Shown: one piece after another, positions 1 through 11,862 of the stretch
Layout: every line of letters starts with the position of its first letter
How positions within the stretch are numbered: position 1 is the first letter of the stretch
Origin: Halichoerus grypus
Lineage: Eukaryota; Chordata; Mammalia; Carnivora; Phocidae
Length of the DNA: 64,000 bases
Assembly (NCBI RefSeq): GCF_964656455.1
Contig: NC_135717.1
Span: 16,200,775 to 16,264,774, forward strand
Direction of reading: 5' to 3'
Position numbers and translations under genes: made by a program
The notes under the pieces: model-generated
Told to the model about the DNA's origin: nothing
Database searches by the model: none
What the model saw: the letters and a program-made list of their open reading frames with translations, nothing else

Positions 1-387
1 TTGTTTTTTGGTGTTCAGTTTGATAAGTTCTTTATAGATTTTGGATATTAACCCTTTAGTTTTGTTGACTGTTTCCTTTGCTGTGCAAAAGATTTTTATC
101 TTGTTGAAGTCCCAATAGTTCATTTTTGTTTTTGTTTGCCTTTGGAGATGTGTCTAGCAAGATGTTGCTGCAGCGAGGTCAAAGAGGTTGCTGATGTTCT
201 CCTCTAGGATTTTGATGGATTCCTGTCTCACATTTAGGTCTTTCATCCGTTTTGAGTTTATTTTTGTGTATGGTGTAAGAAAGTGGTCTGGTTTCATTCT
301 TCTGAATGTGGCTGTCCAATTTTTTCAATACCGTCTGTTGAAGAGACTGTTTTTTCCATTGAATATTCTTTCCTGTTTTGTCAGAAA
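1..387 (-). mobile_element. LINE-1 ORF2 fragment, antisense
   Basis: Read on the - strand, this matches the LINE-1 ORF2 C-terminal third, the same block seen at about 7260-7680 in the full-length copy of this window. It includes the stretch encoding the run of Lys/Thr/Gln before 'PTEWEKIF'. The element is cut by the window edge and broken by several indels, so no coding function is expected. Its right end runs into an old SINE. Confidence 0.85.
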
Positions 388-472
388 AAAAATTTATTTT
401 TAAGTAATCTTAAACTTACAACCCCAAGATCAAGAGTCACATGCTCAACTGACTGAACCAGTCAGGTGCCCC
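388..472 (-). mobile_element. Old short tRNA-derived carnivore SINE
   Basis: On the - strand the head is GGGGCACCTGACTGGTTCAG, followed by the degenerate tRNA-like body and a short TTACTTAAAAATAAA tail. It lacks the CT-rich middle of the younger SINEC copies, so it belongs to the short older class. Confidence 0.75.
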
Positions 473-944
473 TCTAATATATATATTTTAAAGGTTAATA
501 TGCCAAAACTATAATTAAAAAACCAGTAGCATTTGTTTATGAATAGAAGGTAATGGCAAAACATAAATTAATAAATACAAAACAAAATTAAATTCCTAGA
601 AAACTTTGCTTATTAAAGGGTCTGAGCTGGAGATATGCTCTTTCTCTGTTACAAAAATGAGAAAGTGTCAGAGAAGTGCTAAGTCCCAAATGGAGACTTT
701 CTCCTGAACTGAATCAGCAGAATTATGGAAGCACCAAAAAGAAAATAACATTCTCATGTGTCAGTCACTAATGAATGCCAAGTTTGTCCCAGTAAAACCA
801 ACTTATAATTGGTAGAACATTCCTCCCAGAGACAGAACTTACTTCATGTCCTTGAGCTGTAAACTAGCTCTAAATTAGAATCAGCTTTGCCACTTCCTAC
901 CAATGAGTATCAGTATACTCAGTATTGGTTTGAAGAAAACAACA
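473..944. other. AT-rich intergenic sequence, nothing recognised
   Basis: No gene, RNA or clear repeat was recognised. Small open frames lack splice sites and similarity to known proteins. Confidence 0.6.
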
Positions 945-1174
945 GGGGTACCTGGGTGGCTCAGTCGGTTGAGTGGCCAACTCTTGATTTTGGCTCATAT
1001 CATGATCCCAGCGTCCTGTGATAGAGACTCGTGTCAGGCACCGCACTCAGTAGGGAATCTACTTAAGGATTCTGTCTCTCCCTCTCCCTCTGACCCTCCT
1101 CCCACTCTATCTTGCTCTTGCTCTCAAATAAATAAATAAAATCTTTATTTTAATTTAAATAAATAAATAAATAA
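945..1174 (+). mobile_element. SINEC (tRNA-derived carnivore SINE)
   Basis: Head GGGGTACCTGGGTGGCTCAG, CT-rich middle and an AATAAATAAATAAAATCTTT tail. It is directly followed by a second SINE in the same orientation. Confidence 0.9.
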
Positions 1175-1176
1175 CT

Positions 1177-1374
1177 CGGGCACCTGGGTGGCTCAGTTGG
1201 TTGAGTGACTGCCTTTCGCTCAGGTCATGATCCTGGAGTCCCAGGATCAAGTCCTACATCAGACTCCTTGCTCAGTGGGGAGTATGCTCCTCCCTCTGAC
1301 CCTCTCCCCTCTCGTGCTCTCTCTCTCTCTCTCAAATAAATAAATAAAATATTTAAATAAATAATTAAATAACT
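1177..1374 (+). mobile_element. SINEC, second of a tandem pair
   Basis: Head GGGCACCTGGGTGGCTCAG, a (CT)n block at 1317-1333 and an AAATAAATAAAATATTT tail. It sits only a few bases after the previous SINE, as expected if it inserted into that SINE's A-rich tail. Confidence 0.9.
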
Positions 1375-1692
1375 CCATGATACTATATCTCATACTATTT
1401 GGTTCACAAAGTTTCATAATGATTTAAAGAAAAGGAAATATATCTATATGATGGAGCTGTTTCTATCCAGCTAGGCTTTGGACAACTAAACAAGGGATGT
1501 TTCCTGAAACTGCTGGCTCCAACAGTCTTGCTAAATTCTCTACTTAGCGTCTCCTCTCAGGAAAAACCCAGAAAAACAATAGCAACAACTTAGAGTGTCT
1601 ATGATTACCTTCAATTTTACTAACACAGCATTCCTTCTGAGGATCTCAGAGTACCTGTCACATCCTCCTGGCAAATTCTTCAGAATTATTTT
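1375..1692. other. Single-copy-looking intergenic sequence
   Basis: No gene or repeat recognised. It ends at the left target-site duplication of the full-length LINE-1. Confidence 0.5.
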
Positions 1693-1709
1693 AAGATGGA
1701 TATGAAATA
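1693..1709. repeat. Left target-site duplication of full-length LINE-1
   Basis: The 17 bases AAGATGGATATGAAATA recur exactly at 8753-8769, on either side of the + strand LINE-1. This marks a target-primed reverse-transcription insertion. Confidence 0.92.
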
Positions 1710-3532
1710 GACACAGGTGGAGGAAGATGGCGGAGGAGTAGGAGACCTGGCTTTCGTCTGGTCTCAGGAATTCAGCTGGATAGGGATCAAACCATTCTGA
1801 ACACCTACGAACTCAACAGGAGATCGAAGAAAAGAATAGCAACAACTCTCTGAACAGAAAAGTGACCACTTTCTGGAAGGTAGGATGTGCGGAGAAGTGA
1901 ATCCGAGGCGATATTCAGGAGGATAGACGGCAGGGGAGGGGGCCTCCCTCCGCCACTTCTGGCAAGTGATAGAGCCCCTGAGCACAAAATCAGAAGGTTT
2001 AGAAGCTGCTCCACTGAGGGCCATCGCTCCAGTGGCTAAGCAGGGGGTGGAACCCTCATGGGGACAATGTGGTCTCAGGACCCTCAGGGTCACAGGAAGA
2101 CCAGGGGTGCCTGAGTGTGGCAGAGCTCCCAGGGATCAGAGCAGGGAAGCTGGCTGCAGAGGCGGAGCGAGGCGCGGGCTCTCAGCTCGGGGTTGCCATA
2201 AACTGTGATCCGTGGCACAGTCGGGCCACTGCTCCTCCAGTAGGGACCCAACAAGCGGCAGATCTGGGGAGACTCTGCTTCCTCCCCCGGGAGGAGTGGC
2301 GGGGGAGCACACCACAGGGATCTGCTGGGTTTGGAGACTCCACACGGGGTCGGGTGCCAGAGATAGAAATGCTCGGTCACAGGCCAGGTGAGCACGGAGT
2401 GCGGCCGGAAACCAGGGAGACGGGAGTGACTGACTGCTTTTCTCTGAGGGCACACTGAGGAGCAGGGCCCGAGTTCTCGGCTCCTCCTGGGTGGAGATTG
2501 GGAGGCCGCAATTTTCACTCTCATCCTCCAAAGCTCTACCGAAAGCTTGCAGGGAACAAAAGCTCCCAAGAGCAAACCCGAACAGATTACTTAGCCTGGA
2601 CCAGCAAGGGCGGGGCAATTCCGCCTCCGGCAAAGACATTTGGAAACCATGGCAACAGGCCCTTCCCCCAGAAGATCAGCAAGAACAGCCAGCCAAGAAC
2701 AAGTTTACCGATCAATGAGAATGGCAGAACTCCAGCGCTAGGGGAATGCTGCACATAGAATTCATGGCTTTTTTACCATGATTTTTTAGTCTTTCAAAGT
2801 TAACTTTTTTAACTGTCTTTTTTTTTTTTAATTTTTCTTTTTCCCTTTTTCTACCAACATCTTATCAATCCCTTTTTTAAAAAACATTTTTATTTTTCAT
2901 TTTTAGAGTCATATTCTATCCCTTCATACTAGTTACCCTTATTTTTGGCATATATATATACGTTGTTCTCTCTTTAAAATTTTGAGAGACAGTTTCTTCT
3001 AACAGATCAAAATATACCCTAAATCTCTAGTGTATGGCTTTGTTCTAGTCTCCTGCCTGATCACATTCTCTCCCTTTTTTTTCTTTTTTTTTAAATCCTC
3101 TTCTTTCTTTTCTCAAACAACTTCTTATCAATTCCTTTTATAAAATCTTTTATAATTTTCATCTTTACAGTCATATTCCATCCCTTCATCATATTAACCC
3201 TTATTTTTGTACATATATAAGTTGTTCTTTCTTTAAAATTTTGGGAGGCACTTTCTTCTAACAGACCAAAATACACCCAAAATCTAGTATGTGGAACCGA
3301 TCTATGCACCAGCCTGATCATATTTGATCATATTCTGTTTTTTTTTATTTTGTTCTGTTTTTGTTTTTAACTTTTTCTTTTTCTTTTTTTTTTTCTTTTT
3401 CTTTTTTCTTTCTTTCCCTTTCTTTTCCCCCGGTTTCAGGTCTTCTCTGATTTGTTTAGAGTATATCTTCTGGGAATGTTGTTACCCTGTTAGCATTTTG
3501 TTCCTTCATTCATCTATTCTCCTCTGGACAAA

Positions 3533-4431
3533 ATGACAAGATGGAAAAAATCACCTCAACAAAAAGAACAAGAGGCAGTACTGACTGCCAGGGACCTACT
3601 CCATATGGACATTAGTACAATGTCGGAACTAGAGTTCAGAATGATGATTTTAAAGATACTAGCTGGGCTTGAAAAAAGCATGGAAGTTGTTAGAGAAACA
3701 CTTTCTGGAGAAATAAAAGAACGAAAATCTAACCAAGTTGAAATCAAAAAGGCTATTAATGAGGTGCAATCAAAAATGGGGGCTCTAACTGCTAGGACAA
3801 ATGAGGCAGAAGAGAGAATTAGCGATATAGAAGACCAAATGATGGAAAATAAAGAAGCTGACAAAAAGAGAGATAAACAACTACTGGATCACGAGGGCAG
3901 AATTCGAGAGATAAGCGATACCATAAGACAAAACAACATTAGAATAATTGGGATCCCAGAAGAAGAAGAAGAAAGAGAGAGGGGGACAGAAGGTATATTG
4001 GAGCAAATTATAGCAGAGAACTTCCATAATTTGGGGAAGGAAACAGGCATCAAAATCCAGGAGGCACAGAGAACCCCTCTCAAAATCAATAAAAATAGGT
4101 CAACACCCCGACATCCAATAGTAAAACTTACGAGTCTCAGAGAAAAAGAGAAAATCCTGAAAGCAGCTCGGGAGAAGAGATATGTAACCTACAATGGTAG
4201 AAACATTAGATTGGCAACAGACCTATCCCAGAGACCTGGCAGGCCAGAAAGGACTGGCATGATATATTCAGAGCACTAAATGAGAAGAATATGCAGCTAA
4301 GAATGCTATATCCATCTAGGCTGTCATTGAAAATAGAAGGAGAGATAAAAAGCTTCCAGGACAAACAAAAGCTAAAGGAATTTGCAAACATAAAACCAGC
4401 CCTACAAGAAATATTGAAAGGGGTCCTCTAA
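3533..4431 (+). pseudogene. LINE-1 ORF1 (RNA-binding chaperone), frameshifted
   Basis: From ATG 3533 an open frame of 248 codons covers a coiled-coil region (heptads through the 'EEERISDIED' stretch) and most of the RRM-like core ('RIIGIPE', 'RPTPRHPIVKL'-type region). The frame leaves the family reading around 4225-4230, where one base appears to be missing after CTATCC, and stops at 4279. The C-terminal domain continues in another frame to TAA 4429-4431. The family protein forms trimers on LINE-1 RNA. This copy would make a protein without its C-terminal domain. Confidence 0.85.
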
Positions 4432-4512
4432 GCAAAGAGAGAGCCTAAAAGCAACATAGACCAGAAAGGAACACAGACAATATACAGTAACAGTCACCTT
4501 ACAGACAATACA

Positions 4513-7500
4513 ATGGCACTAAATTCCTATCTTTCAATAGTTACCCTGAATGTAAATGGGCTAAATGCCCCAATCAAAAGACACAGGCTATCAGATTGGA
4601 TAAAAAAACAAGACCCTCCAATATGCTGTCTGCAAGAGACTCATTTTAGACCCAAAGACACCCCCATATTGAAAGTGAAGGGGTGGAAAACCATTTACCA
4701 TGCTAATGAACACCAAAAGAAAGCTGGGGTGGCAATCCTTATATCAGACAAATTAGATTTTAAACCAAAGACTGTAAAGAGATGAGGAGGGACACTATAT
4801 CCTACTTAAAGGGTCTATCCAACCAGAAGATCTAACAATTGTAAATATCTATGCCCCTAACATAGGAGCAGCCAATTATAGAAGCCAATTAATAACAAAA
4901 GCAAAGAAACACATCGACAACAATACAATAATAGTGGGGGACTTTAACACCCCCCTCACTGAAATGGACAGATCATCTAAGCAAAAGATCAACAAGGAAA
5001 TAAAGACTTTAAATGACACACTGGACCAAATGGACTTCACAGATATATTCAGAACATAGCATCCTAAAGCAAAAGAATACACATTCTTCTCTAGTGCCCA
5101 TGGAACATTCTCCAGAAAGATCACATCCTAGGTCACAAATCAGGTCTCAACCGGTACCAAAAGATTGGGATCATTCCCTGCATATTTTCAGACCCCAGTG
5201 CTTTGAAACTAGAACTCAATCACAAGAGGAAAGTCGGAAAGAACTCAAATACATGGAGGCTAAAGAGCATCCTACTAAAGAATGAATGGGTCAACCAGGA
5301 AATTAAAGAAGAATTTAAAAAATTCATGGAAACCAATGAAAATGAAAACACAACTGTTCAAAATCTTTGGGATGCAGCAAAGGCAGTCCTAAGAGGAAAG
5401 TATATAGCAATACAAGCCTTTCTCAAGAAACAAGAAAGGTCTCAAATACACAACCTAACCCTACACCTAAAGGAGCTGGAGAGAGAACAGCAAATAAAGC
5501 CTAAGCCCAGCAGGAGAAGAGAAATAATAAAGATCAGAGCAGAAATCAATGAAATAGAAACCAAAAGAACAGTAGAACAGATCAACGAAACAAGGAGCTG
5601 GTTCTTTGCAAGAATTAACAAGATTGATAAACCCCTGGCCAGACTTATCAAAAAGAAAAGAGAAATGACCCAAATCAACAAAATCATGAATGAAAGAGGA
5701 GAGATCACAACCAACACCAAAGAAATACAAACAAGTATAAGAACATATTGTGAGCAACTATATGCCAGCAAATTAGATAATCTGGAAGAAATGGATGCAT
5801 TCCTAGAGATGTATCAACTACCAAAACTGAACCAGGAAGAAATAGAAAACCTGAACAGACCTATAACCACTAAGGAAATTGAAGCAATCATCAAAAGTCT
5901 CCCAACAAACAAAAGCCCAGTGCCAGATGACTTCCCAGGGGAATTCTACAAAACATTTCAAGAAGAATTAATACCTATTCTTCTGAAACTCTTCCAAAAA
6001 ATAGAAATGGAAGGAAAACTTCCAAACTCATTTTATGAGGCCACCATTACCTTGATCCCCAAACCAGACAAAGACCCCATCAAAAAGAAGAATTACAGAC
6101 CAATATCCTTGATGAACATGGATGCAAAAATTCTCACCAAAATACTAGCCAACAGTACATTAAAAGGATTATTCACCATGACCAAGTGGGATTTATCCCT
6201 GGGCTACAACATCCGCAAATCAATCAGTGTGATACAATACATTAATAAAAGAAAGAACAAGAACCATATGATCCTCTCAATTGATGCAGAAAAAGCATTT
6301 GACAAAGTACAGCATCCTTTCTTGATCAAAACTCTTCAGAGTATAGGGATAGAGGGTATGTAGCTCAATATCATAAAAGCCATCTATGAAAAACCCACAG
6401 CGAATATCATTCTCAATGGGAAGAACTGAGAGCTTTCCCCCTAAGGTCAGGAAGATGGCAGGGATGTCCACTATCACCATTGTTATTCAACATAGTACTA
6501 GAAGTCTTAGCCACAGCAATCAGACAACAAAAAGAAGGAAAAGGCATCCAAATCGGCAAAGAAGAAGTCAAACTCTCACTCTCTGCAGATGATATGATAG
6601 TTTATGTGGAAAACCCAAAAGACTCCACCCCAAAACTGCTAGAACTCATACAGGAATTCAGTCAAGTGGCAGGATATAAAATCAATCCACAGAAATCAGT
6701 GGCATTCCTATACACCAACAACAAGACAGAAAAAAGAGAAATTAAGGAGTTGATCCCATTTACAATTACATCCAAAACCGTAAGATACCTAGGAATAAAT
6801 CTAACCAAAGAGGCAAAGAATCTGTACTCAGAAAACTGTAAAATACTCATGAAAGAAATTGAGAAAGACACAAAGAAATGGAAAAACTTTCCATGCTCAT
6901 GGATTGGAAGAACAAATATTGTGAAGATGTCAATGCTACCTAGAGCAATCTACACATTCAATGCAATCCCTATCAAAATACCATCCACTTTTTTCAAAGA
7001 AATGGAACAAATAATCCTAAAATTTGTATGGAACCAGAAAAGACCCCGAATAGCCAGAGGAATGTTGAAAAAGAAAAGCAAAGCTGGTGGCATCACAATT
7101 CCAGACTTCAAGCTCTATTACAAAGCTGTCATCATCAAGACAGTATGGTACTGGCACAAAAACAGATACATAGATCAATGGAACAGAATAGAGAGCCCAG
7201 AAATGGACCCTCAACTCTATGGTCAACTAATCTTCGACAAAGCAGGAAAGAATGTCCAATGGAAAAAAGACAGTCTCTTCAACAAATGGTGTTGGCAAAA
7301 TTGGACAGTCACATGCAGAAGAATGAAACTGGACCATTTCCTTACACCACACACAAAAATAGACTCAAAATGGTTGAAAGACCTAAATGTGAGACAGGAG
7401 TCCATCAACATCCTAAAGTAGAACACAGGGAGCAACCTCTTCGACCTCAGCTGCAGCAGCTTCTTCCTAGAAACATCGCCAAAGGCAAGGGAAGCAAGGG

Positions 7501-8325
7501 CAAAAATGAACTCTTGGGACTTCATCAGGATAAAAATCTTTCGCACAGCAAAAGAAACAGTCAACAAAACCAAAAGACAACCGACAGAATGGGAGAAGAT
7601 ATTTGCAAATGACATATCAGATAATGGGCTATCCAAAATTTATAAAGAACTTCTTAAACTCAACACCCAAAGAACAAATGATCCAATCAAGAAATGGGCA
7701 GAAGACATGAACAGACATTTTTCCAAAGAAGACATCCAAACAGCCAACAGACACATGAAAAAGTGCTCAACATCGCTTGGCATCAGGGAAATCCAAATCA
7801 AAACCTCAATGAGATATCACCTCACACCAATCAGAATGGCTAAAATTAACAAGTCAGGAAATGACAGATGTTGGTGGGGATGCGGAGAAAGGGGAACCCT
7901 CCTACACTGTTGGTGGGAAGGCAAGCTGGTGCAGCCACTCTGGAAAACAGTATGGAGGTTCTTCAAAAGTTGAAAATAGAGCTACCATATGATCCAGCAA
8001 TTGCTCTACTGGGTAATTACCCCAAAGATACAAATGTAGGGATCTGAAGGCGTATGTGCACCCCGATGTTTATAGCAGCAATGTCCACAATAGCCAAACT
8101 GTGGAAAGAGCCAAGATGTCCATCGACAGATGAATGGATAAAGAAGAAGTGGTATATATATACAATGGAATATTACACAGCCATCAAAAAGAATGAAATC
8201 TTGCCATTTGCAACAACGTGGATAGAACTGGAGGGTATTATGCTGAGTGAAATAAGTCATCAGAGAAAGACATGTATCATATCACCTCACTGATAGGAGG
8301 AATTCTTAATCTCAGGAAACAAACT
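4513..8325 (+). pseudogene. LINE-1 ORF2 (endonuclease/reverse transcriptase), multiply broken
   Basis: ATG 4513 opens the APE-type endonuclease domain ('SIVTLNVNGLNAP', 'CCLQETHF'). The frame is lost near 4785. The reverse transcriptase domain is open from about 5203 to 6363, with the '[12 protein letters not shown]' motif A region. TAG 6361-6363 interrupts it where related copies have a tyrosine codon. A further shift follows near 6420, and the catalytic Ala-Asp-Asp motif lies at about 6585-6600 in the open stretch 6480-7421. More shifts occur near 7421 and 7970. The C-terminal part continues to about 8325. The family protein nicks target DNA and copies RNA by target-primed reverse transcription. 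This copy cannot make it. Confidence 0.85.
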
Positions 8326-8752
8326 GAGTGTTGCTGGTGTGGTGTGGGGTGGGAGAGATGGGGTGGCTGGGTGATAGACATTGGGGAGGGTATGTGCTAT
8401 GGTGAGTGCTGTGAAGTGTGCAAGACTGTTGAATCACAGATCTGTACCTCTGAAACAACTAATACATTATATGTTTAAAAAAAGAAGAAGAAGAAGAAGA
8501 TAGGAGGAGGGGAAGAATGAGGGGGAGAAATCGGAGGGGGAGATGAACCATGAGAGACTATGGACTCTGAAAAACAAACTGAGGGTTCTAGAGGGGAGGG
8601 GGGTGGGAGGATGGGTTAGCCTGGTGATGGGTATTAAAGAGGGCACGTTCTGCATGGAGCCCTGGGTGTTATATGCAAACAATGAATCATGAAACACTAC
8701 ATCAAAAACTAATAATGTAATGTCTGGTGATTAACATAACACAATAAAAAAA

Positions 8753-8769
8753 AAGATGGATATGAAATA
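8753..8769. repeat. Right target-site duplication of full-length LINE-1
   Basis: Exact copy of the 17-base sequence at 1693-1709, directly after the A-rich LINE-1 tail. Confidence 0.92.
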
Positions 8770-9329
8770 ATGACTGTATGGGAGACCTTGCCAAAAGAGG
8801 CCACAGTTTGGGAGGAACAGACTTGGGCTCCAGGTCTGACAGCATGATTCAATTGCCATTAGGAACTACTGAGAACCTCAGTTTTCTCAAAATGGAGACA
8901 TAATTCCAACCCTCCAAGAGGTTCAGATAATATATATTTGAAAGCACTCTGTAATTAAGTTAATAAATTTAATAAATTAAACATAAATTCTAATGAACTC
9001 CCTTTATAACAAAAATTAGGAATTAGGATGCTCTAAATAAGTTAAGTATCAAATTTCAAACTCCAGTTAGAAATATTTTAGGGACAGGAATTTTTCTACC
9101 AGACAGAACAGTAGTGGTATTACAAAGAGTGCATGCTTAGGATCCAGAAGTCCTGTCCTGCTGGAAGAACTCATAGTATAGAGAGAAGCGTGTGTCATCA
9201 TTCAGGCACTTTGAGGACAAAAAAAAAAAAAAAAAAAAAAATGCCCTGTTCAGATGACACTGAGGCCAGAGATTTTTAAACTCTTCCTCTAAAAACCACA
9301 AGAAAAAGAACTCCATAAAGTTAAAAGAT
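8770..9329. other. AT-rich intergenic sequence with an A-run
   Basis: No gene recognised. A run of about 22 A residues at 9219-9241 may be the tail of a degraded retroelement, but no body was identified. Confidence 0.5.
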
Positions 9330-9454
9330 AAGCTGTCAAATTAGGAAAAAATACTTGCTATATATATCTGTAATAGACAAAGGGTAAGTATGCAGAATAT
9401 ATAAAGAGCCACTATAACTCATTAAGAAAAATGAGCAAGTGATATGAACAAGCA

Positions 9455-9654
9455 TTTTTTTTAAGATTTTATATATTTATTTGAGAGAGAGACAAAGAGA
9501 ACACAAGCAAGGGGAGGGGCAGAGGGAGAGAGAGAGGGATAAGCAGACTCCCCACTGAGCACAGAGCCTGATGTGGGGCTCAATCCCAGGACCCTGAGAT
9601 CATGACCTGAGGTGGAGACAGACACCTAACTTACTGAGCCACCCAGGTGCCCCC
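9455..9654 (-). mobile_element. SINEC inserted in old LINE-1 (first of three)
   Basis: On the - strand: head GGGGCACCTGGGTGGCTCAG, CT-rich middle and AAATATATAAAATCTT tail. Confidence 0.9.
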
Positions 9655-9659
9655 AGGAA

Positions 9660-9860
9660 ATTTTTTAAAAGATTTATGTATTTATTTGAGAGAGAGAGAG
9701 ATGTGTGAGTGAGGGGAGGGACAGAGGAAGAGAATCTTCAAGCAGACTCCCCTCTGAGTGTGGAGCCCAACTCAGGGCTTGATCTCACAACCCATATGAT
9801 CATGACCTGAGCCGAAACCAAGAGCCAGACACTTAACTAAATGAGCCACCCAGGCACCCC
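9660..9860 (-). mobile_element. SINEC inserted in old LINE-1 (second of three)
   Basis: On the - strand: head GGGGTGCCTGGGTGGCTCAT, CT-rich middle and a tail of AAATAAATACATAAATC type. It lies six bases from the first SINE. Confidence 0.9.
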
Positions 9861-9870
9861 TGAACAGGCG

Positions 9871-10085
9871 ATTTTTTTTTTAAGATTTTATTTATTTATT
9901 TGTCAGAGAGAGAGAGTGCATGCACAAGCAGGGAGGGGGGCACACAAGCAGGGGGAGCAGCAGGCAGAGGAAGAAGCAGGCTCCCCACTGAGCAAGGAGC
10001 CCAACACAGGACTCAATCCCAGGACCCCGGGATCATGACCCAAGCCAAAGGCAGATGCTTATCCGACTGAGCCACCCAGGCATCC
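9871..10085 (-). mobile_element. SINEC inserted in old LINE-1 (third of three)
   Basis: On the - strand: head GGATGCCTGGGTGGCTCAG, CT-rich middle and AAATAAATAAAATCTT tail. It is flanked by the similar words TGAACAGGCGATTTT (9861-9875) and TGAAAAGGCAATTTT (from 10086), consistent with a target-site duplication. Confidence 0.9.
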
Positions 10086-10340
10086 ATGAAAAGGCAATTT
10101 TGTGAAGAGAAAATATAACTGGTCAATAAATAGATGCAATGAGAAACATGTAAATTAAAACAAAAGAACAATGGGATACTATTTATTTCTTTATTTCCCA
10201 TCACATTGGCAAAAAGAAAAAGGAATTTGAGTTTGATAATATTGAGTGCTGGAGAAATTTTAGGGAAACTACATTCTCAAATAGTGCTGTTTGGACTGTA
10301 AATTGATAGAGTTTTTGTTTAAAGTCCCAAAGCTAAGGAC

Positions 10341-11413
10341 AGTATGTGACTGAAACACTGCCCCACATTCTAAAAAATAAGCTGCAGACACACTTTTTGA
10401 GACTTCCTGGTGAGAGGCAGGTCCAGCCCAGCAAATTCCACCATCATCACCCACCTTAATGGAAGAGAGAGTCATAGTGTTTCCCCAGCCTCAAAGCAAG
10501 TGAGAGGGTTGCTCCAAAAGAACCCCTCATGGATATTAGATGTAACTCTTCTTCCCTGGACTGCAAGAACTGAAGGCCCAGATGAAGCCTAGTGAGTTCT
10601 CAGGAGAACCTGACACATGTCCCAAAGAGTTTGGAGAGCTACAAGACCATGGAGACTAGTCCTGGCTTCTCACCTGGAGGGTTCCAGAGGAGGAACAGAG
10701 TATACCAGAGCATTCCAAGATGGCCAGGCAAGGAGAGAGATAGAAATATGCCCTTGACTTATACGAGACACCCTAGGCCACGTGAATGCCACCAAGGTAT
10801 TTGGGCCCAAAGTGCTGTGATCAGCCCCTGCCTAAGACAGCCACCTGCCTTGGTGAAGGGACATGGCAGTAGTATAACTACTTCAATAGCATAATTGGGA
10901 GAGGGGGAGCTACAGAGCAGGAGCTGACGGATTGTCACAAGAGATAAGCCCAAGAGTGTCTGCCTACATCATCTCTGGGGAACCCAACAACACCTCCCAT
11001 GAAAGCAGCAGTATTGGGATGCCTGTCCTGTCATGACTGGGGTCCCAAATTATAGCCACACCAATCATGTGGTACTCTGCTTCTTTTCCTCTAAGTAACC
11101 TTACCTTGAGAAGCTAGCAAAGCAGAGGTGGAGAAGAAGAGTGATTGAGAGGAGAGTGAAAGATAGATTCCCCTCCCTTTTCCACTTCAGGTCACTTTAA
11201 AAGGGTGTGATGTTGAAATCTTGAATTATTCTGGACTGGACTTGTTTATATCTGAAAATGAGACTGTTCTTAAAGCTGAAAATGACCAAAAAGCTGTGTA
11301 ATCCGCCAAAGCGTGGCTGAAACCAGTGGTAAAAGATAGTTTCCTGATGTAATCCTTCAAGTCTACCACTTTTTCAAGCCCACCACTTTTTCAAGCCCAC
11401 AATTTAATGGTAA
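10341..11413. other. Intergenic sequence, nothing recognised
   Basis: Several open frames of 60-100 codons exist here, but none resembles a known protein or has supporting splice signals. The right end abuts the LINE-1 nest. Confidence 0.55.
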
Positions 11414-11424
11414 CACCTATTCAA
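11414..11424. repeat. Left flank word of the LINE-1 nest
   Basis: CACCTATTCAA occurs here and again at 25324-25334, at the two outer edges of the antisense LINE-1 block. It looks like the target-site duplication of the founding insertion. Confidence 0.7.
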
Positions 11425-11862
11425 TTTTTTTTTATTATTAACATATAATGTATTATTTGTTTCAGAGGTACAGGTCTGTGATTCATCAATCTTACACTAT
11501 ACACAGCGCTCACCACAACACACACCCTCCCCAGTGTCCATCACCCAGCCACCCCATCCCTCCCACCCCCCTCCACTCCAGAGAGCCTCATTTTATTTAC
11601 TGAAATTAATGGTTTGTCTCCCTCTCTGGTTTCATCTTGTTTCATTTATTCCTCTCTTCCCCTACGATCCTCTGCCTTGTATCTCAAATTCCACATATCA
11701 GTGAGATCATATGATAATTGCCTTTCTCTGATTGACTTATTTCACTTAGCATAATACTCTATAGTTCCATCTATGTCATTGCAAATGGCAAGATTTCATT
11801 TTCTGATGGCTGCACAATATTCCATTGTGTATATATATATATCACATCTTCTTTATTCATTC
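11425..11862 (-). mobile_element. LINE-1 3' end, outer element of the nest
   Basis: Poly-T at 11425 is followed by the reverse complement of the 3' UTR type found in the full-length copy (8290-8480), including the words for GTACAGGTCTGTGATTCATC and GTCCATCACCCAGCC. It then enters the ORF2 C-terminus and breaks off near 11862, where a different subfamily begins. It pairs best with 22083-25323 as the two parts of one older element. Confidence 0.75.

Larger units (their letters stand above)
1710..8752 (+). mobile_element. Full-length LINE-1, inactivated
   Basis: The element starts with the 5' motif GGAGGAAGATGGCGGAGGAG (from 1719) and runs through a GC-rich 5' UTR with CT-rich tracts (to 3532), ORF1 (3533-4431), a short spacer and ORF2 (4513 to about 8325). 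The 3' UTR ends in AACACAATAAAAAAAAA. A perfect 17-bp target-site duplication flanks it. Both reading frames are broken, so it should not move by itself. The clean duplication and good overall alignment suggest a fairly recent insertion. It belongs to a different subfamily from the antisense pieces at 11.86-22.08 kb, and resembles the outer pieces at 11.4-11.86 and 22.1-25.3 kb. Confidence 0.95.
9330..10340 (+). mobile_element. Old LINE-1 fragment split by three SINEs
   Basis: The sequence at 9330-9454 follows the LINE-1 ORF2 C-terminal region at the nucleotide level (segments like 'ATATATAAAGAGC' and 'GAACAAGCATTTTT'). It resumes after the SINEs at 10086-10340 with the 'CACATTGGCAAAAAG' and 'GGAGAAATTT' blocks of the same region. 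Divergence is high, so this is an ancient copy. Confidence 0.7.

Noticed and set aside
10410..10894. Overlapping open frames of 60 and 100 codons
   Set aside because: No domain, no splice or promoter support and no resemblance to known proteins; likely chance.
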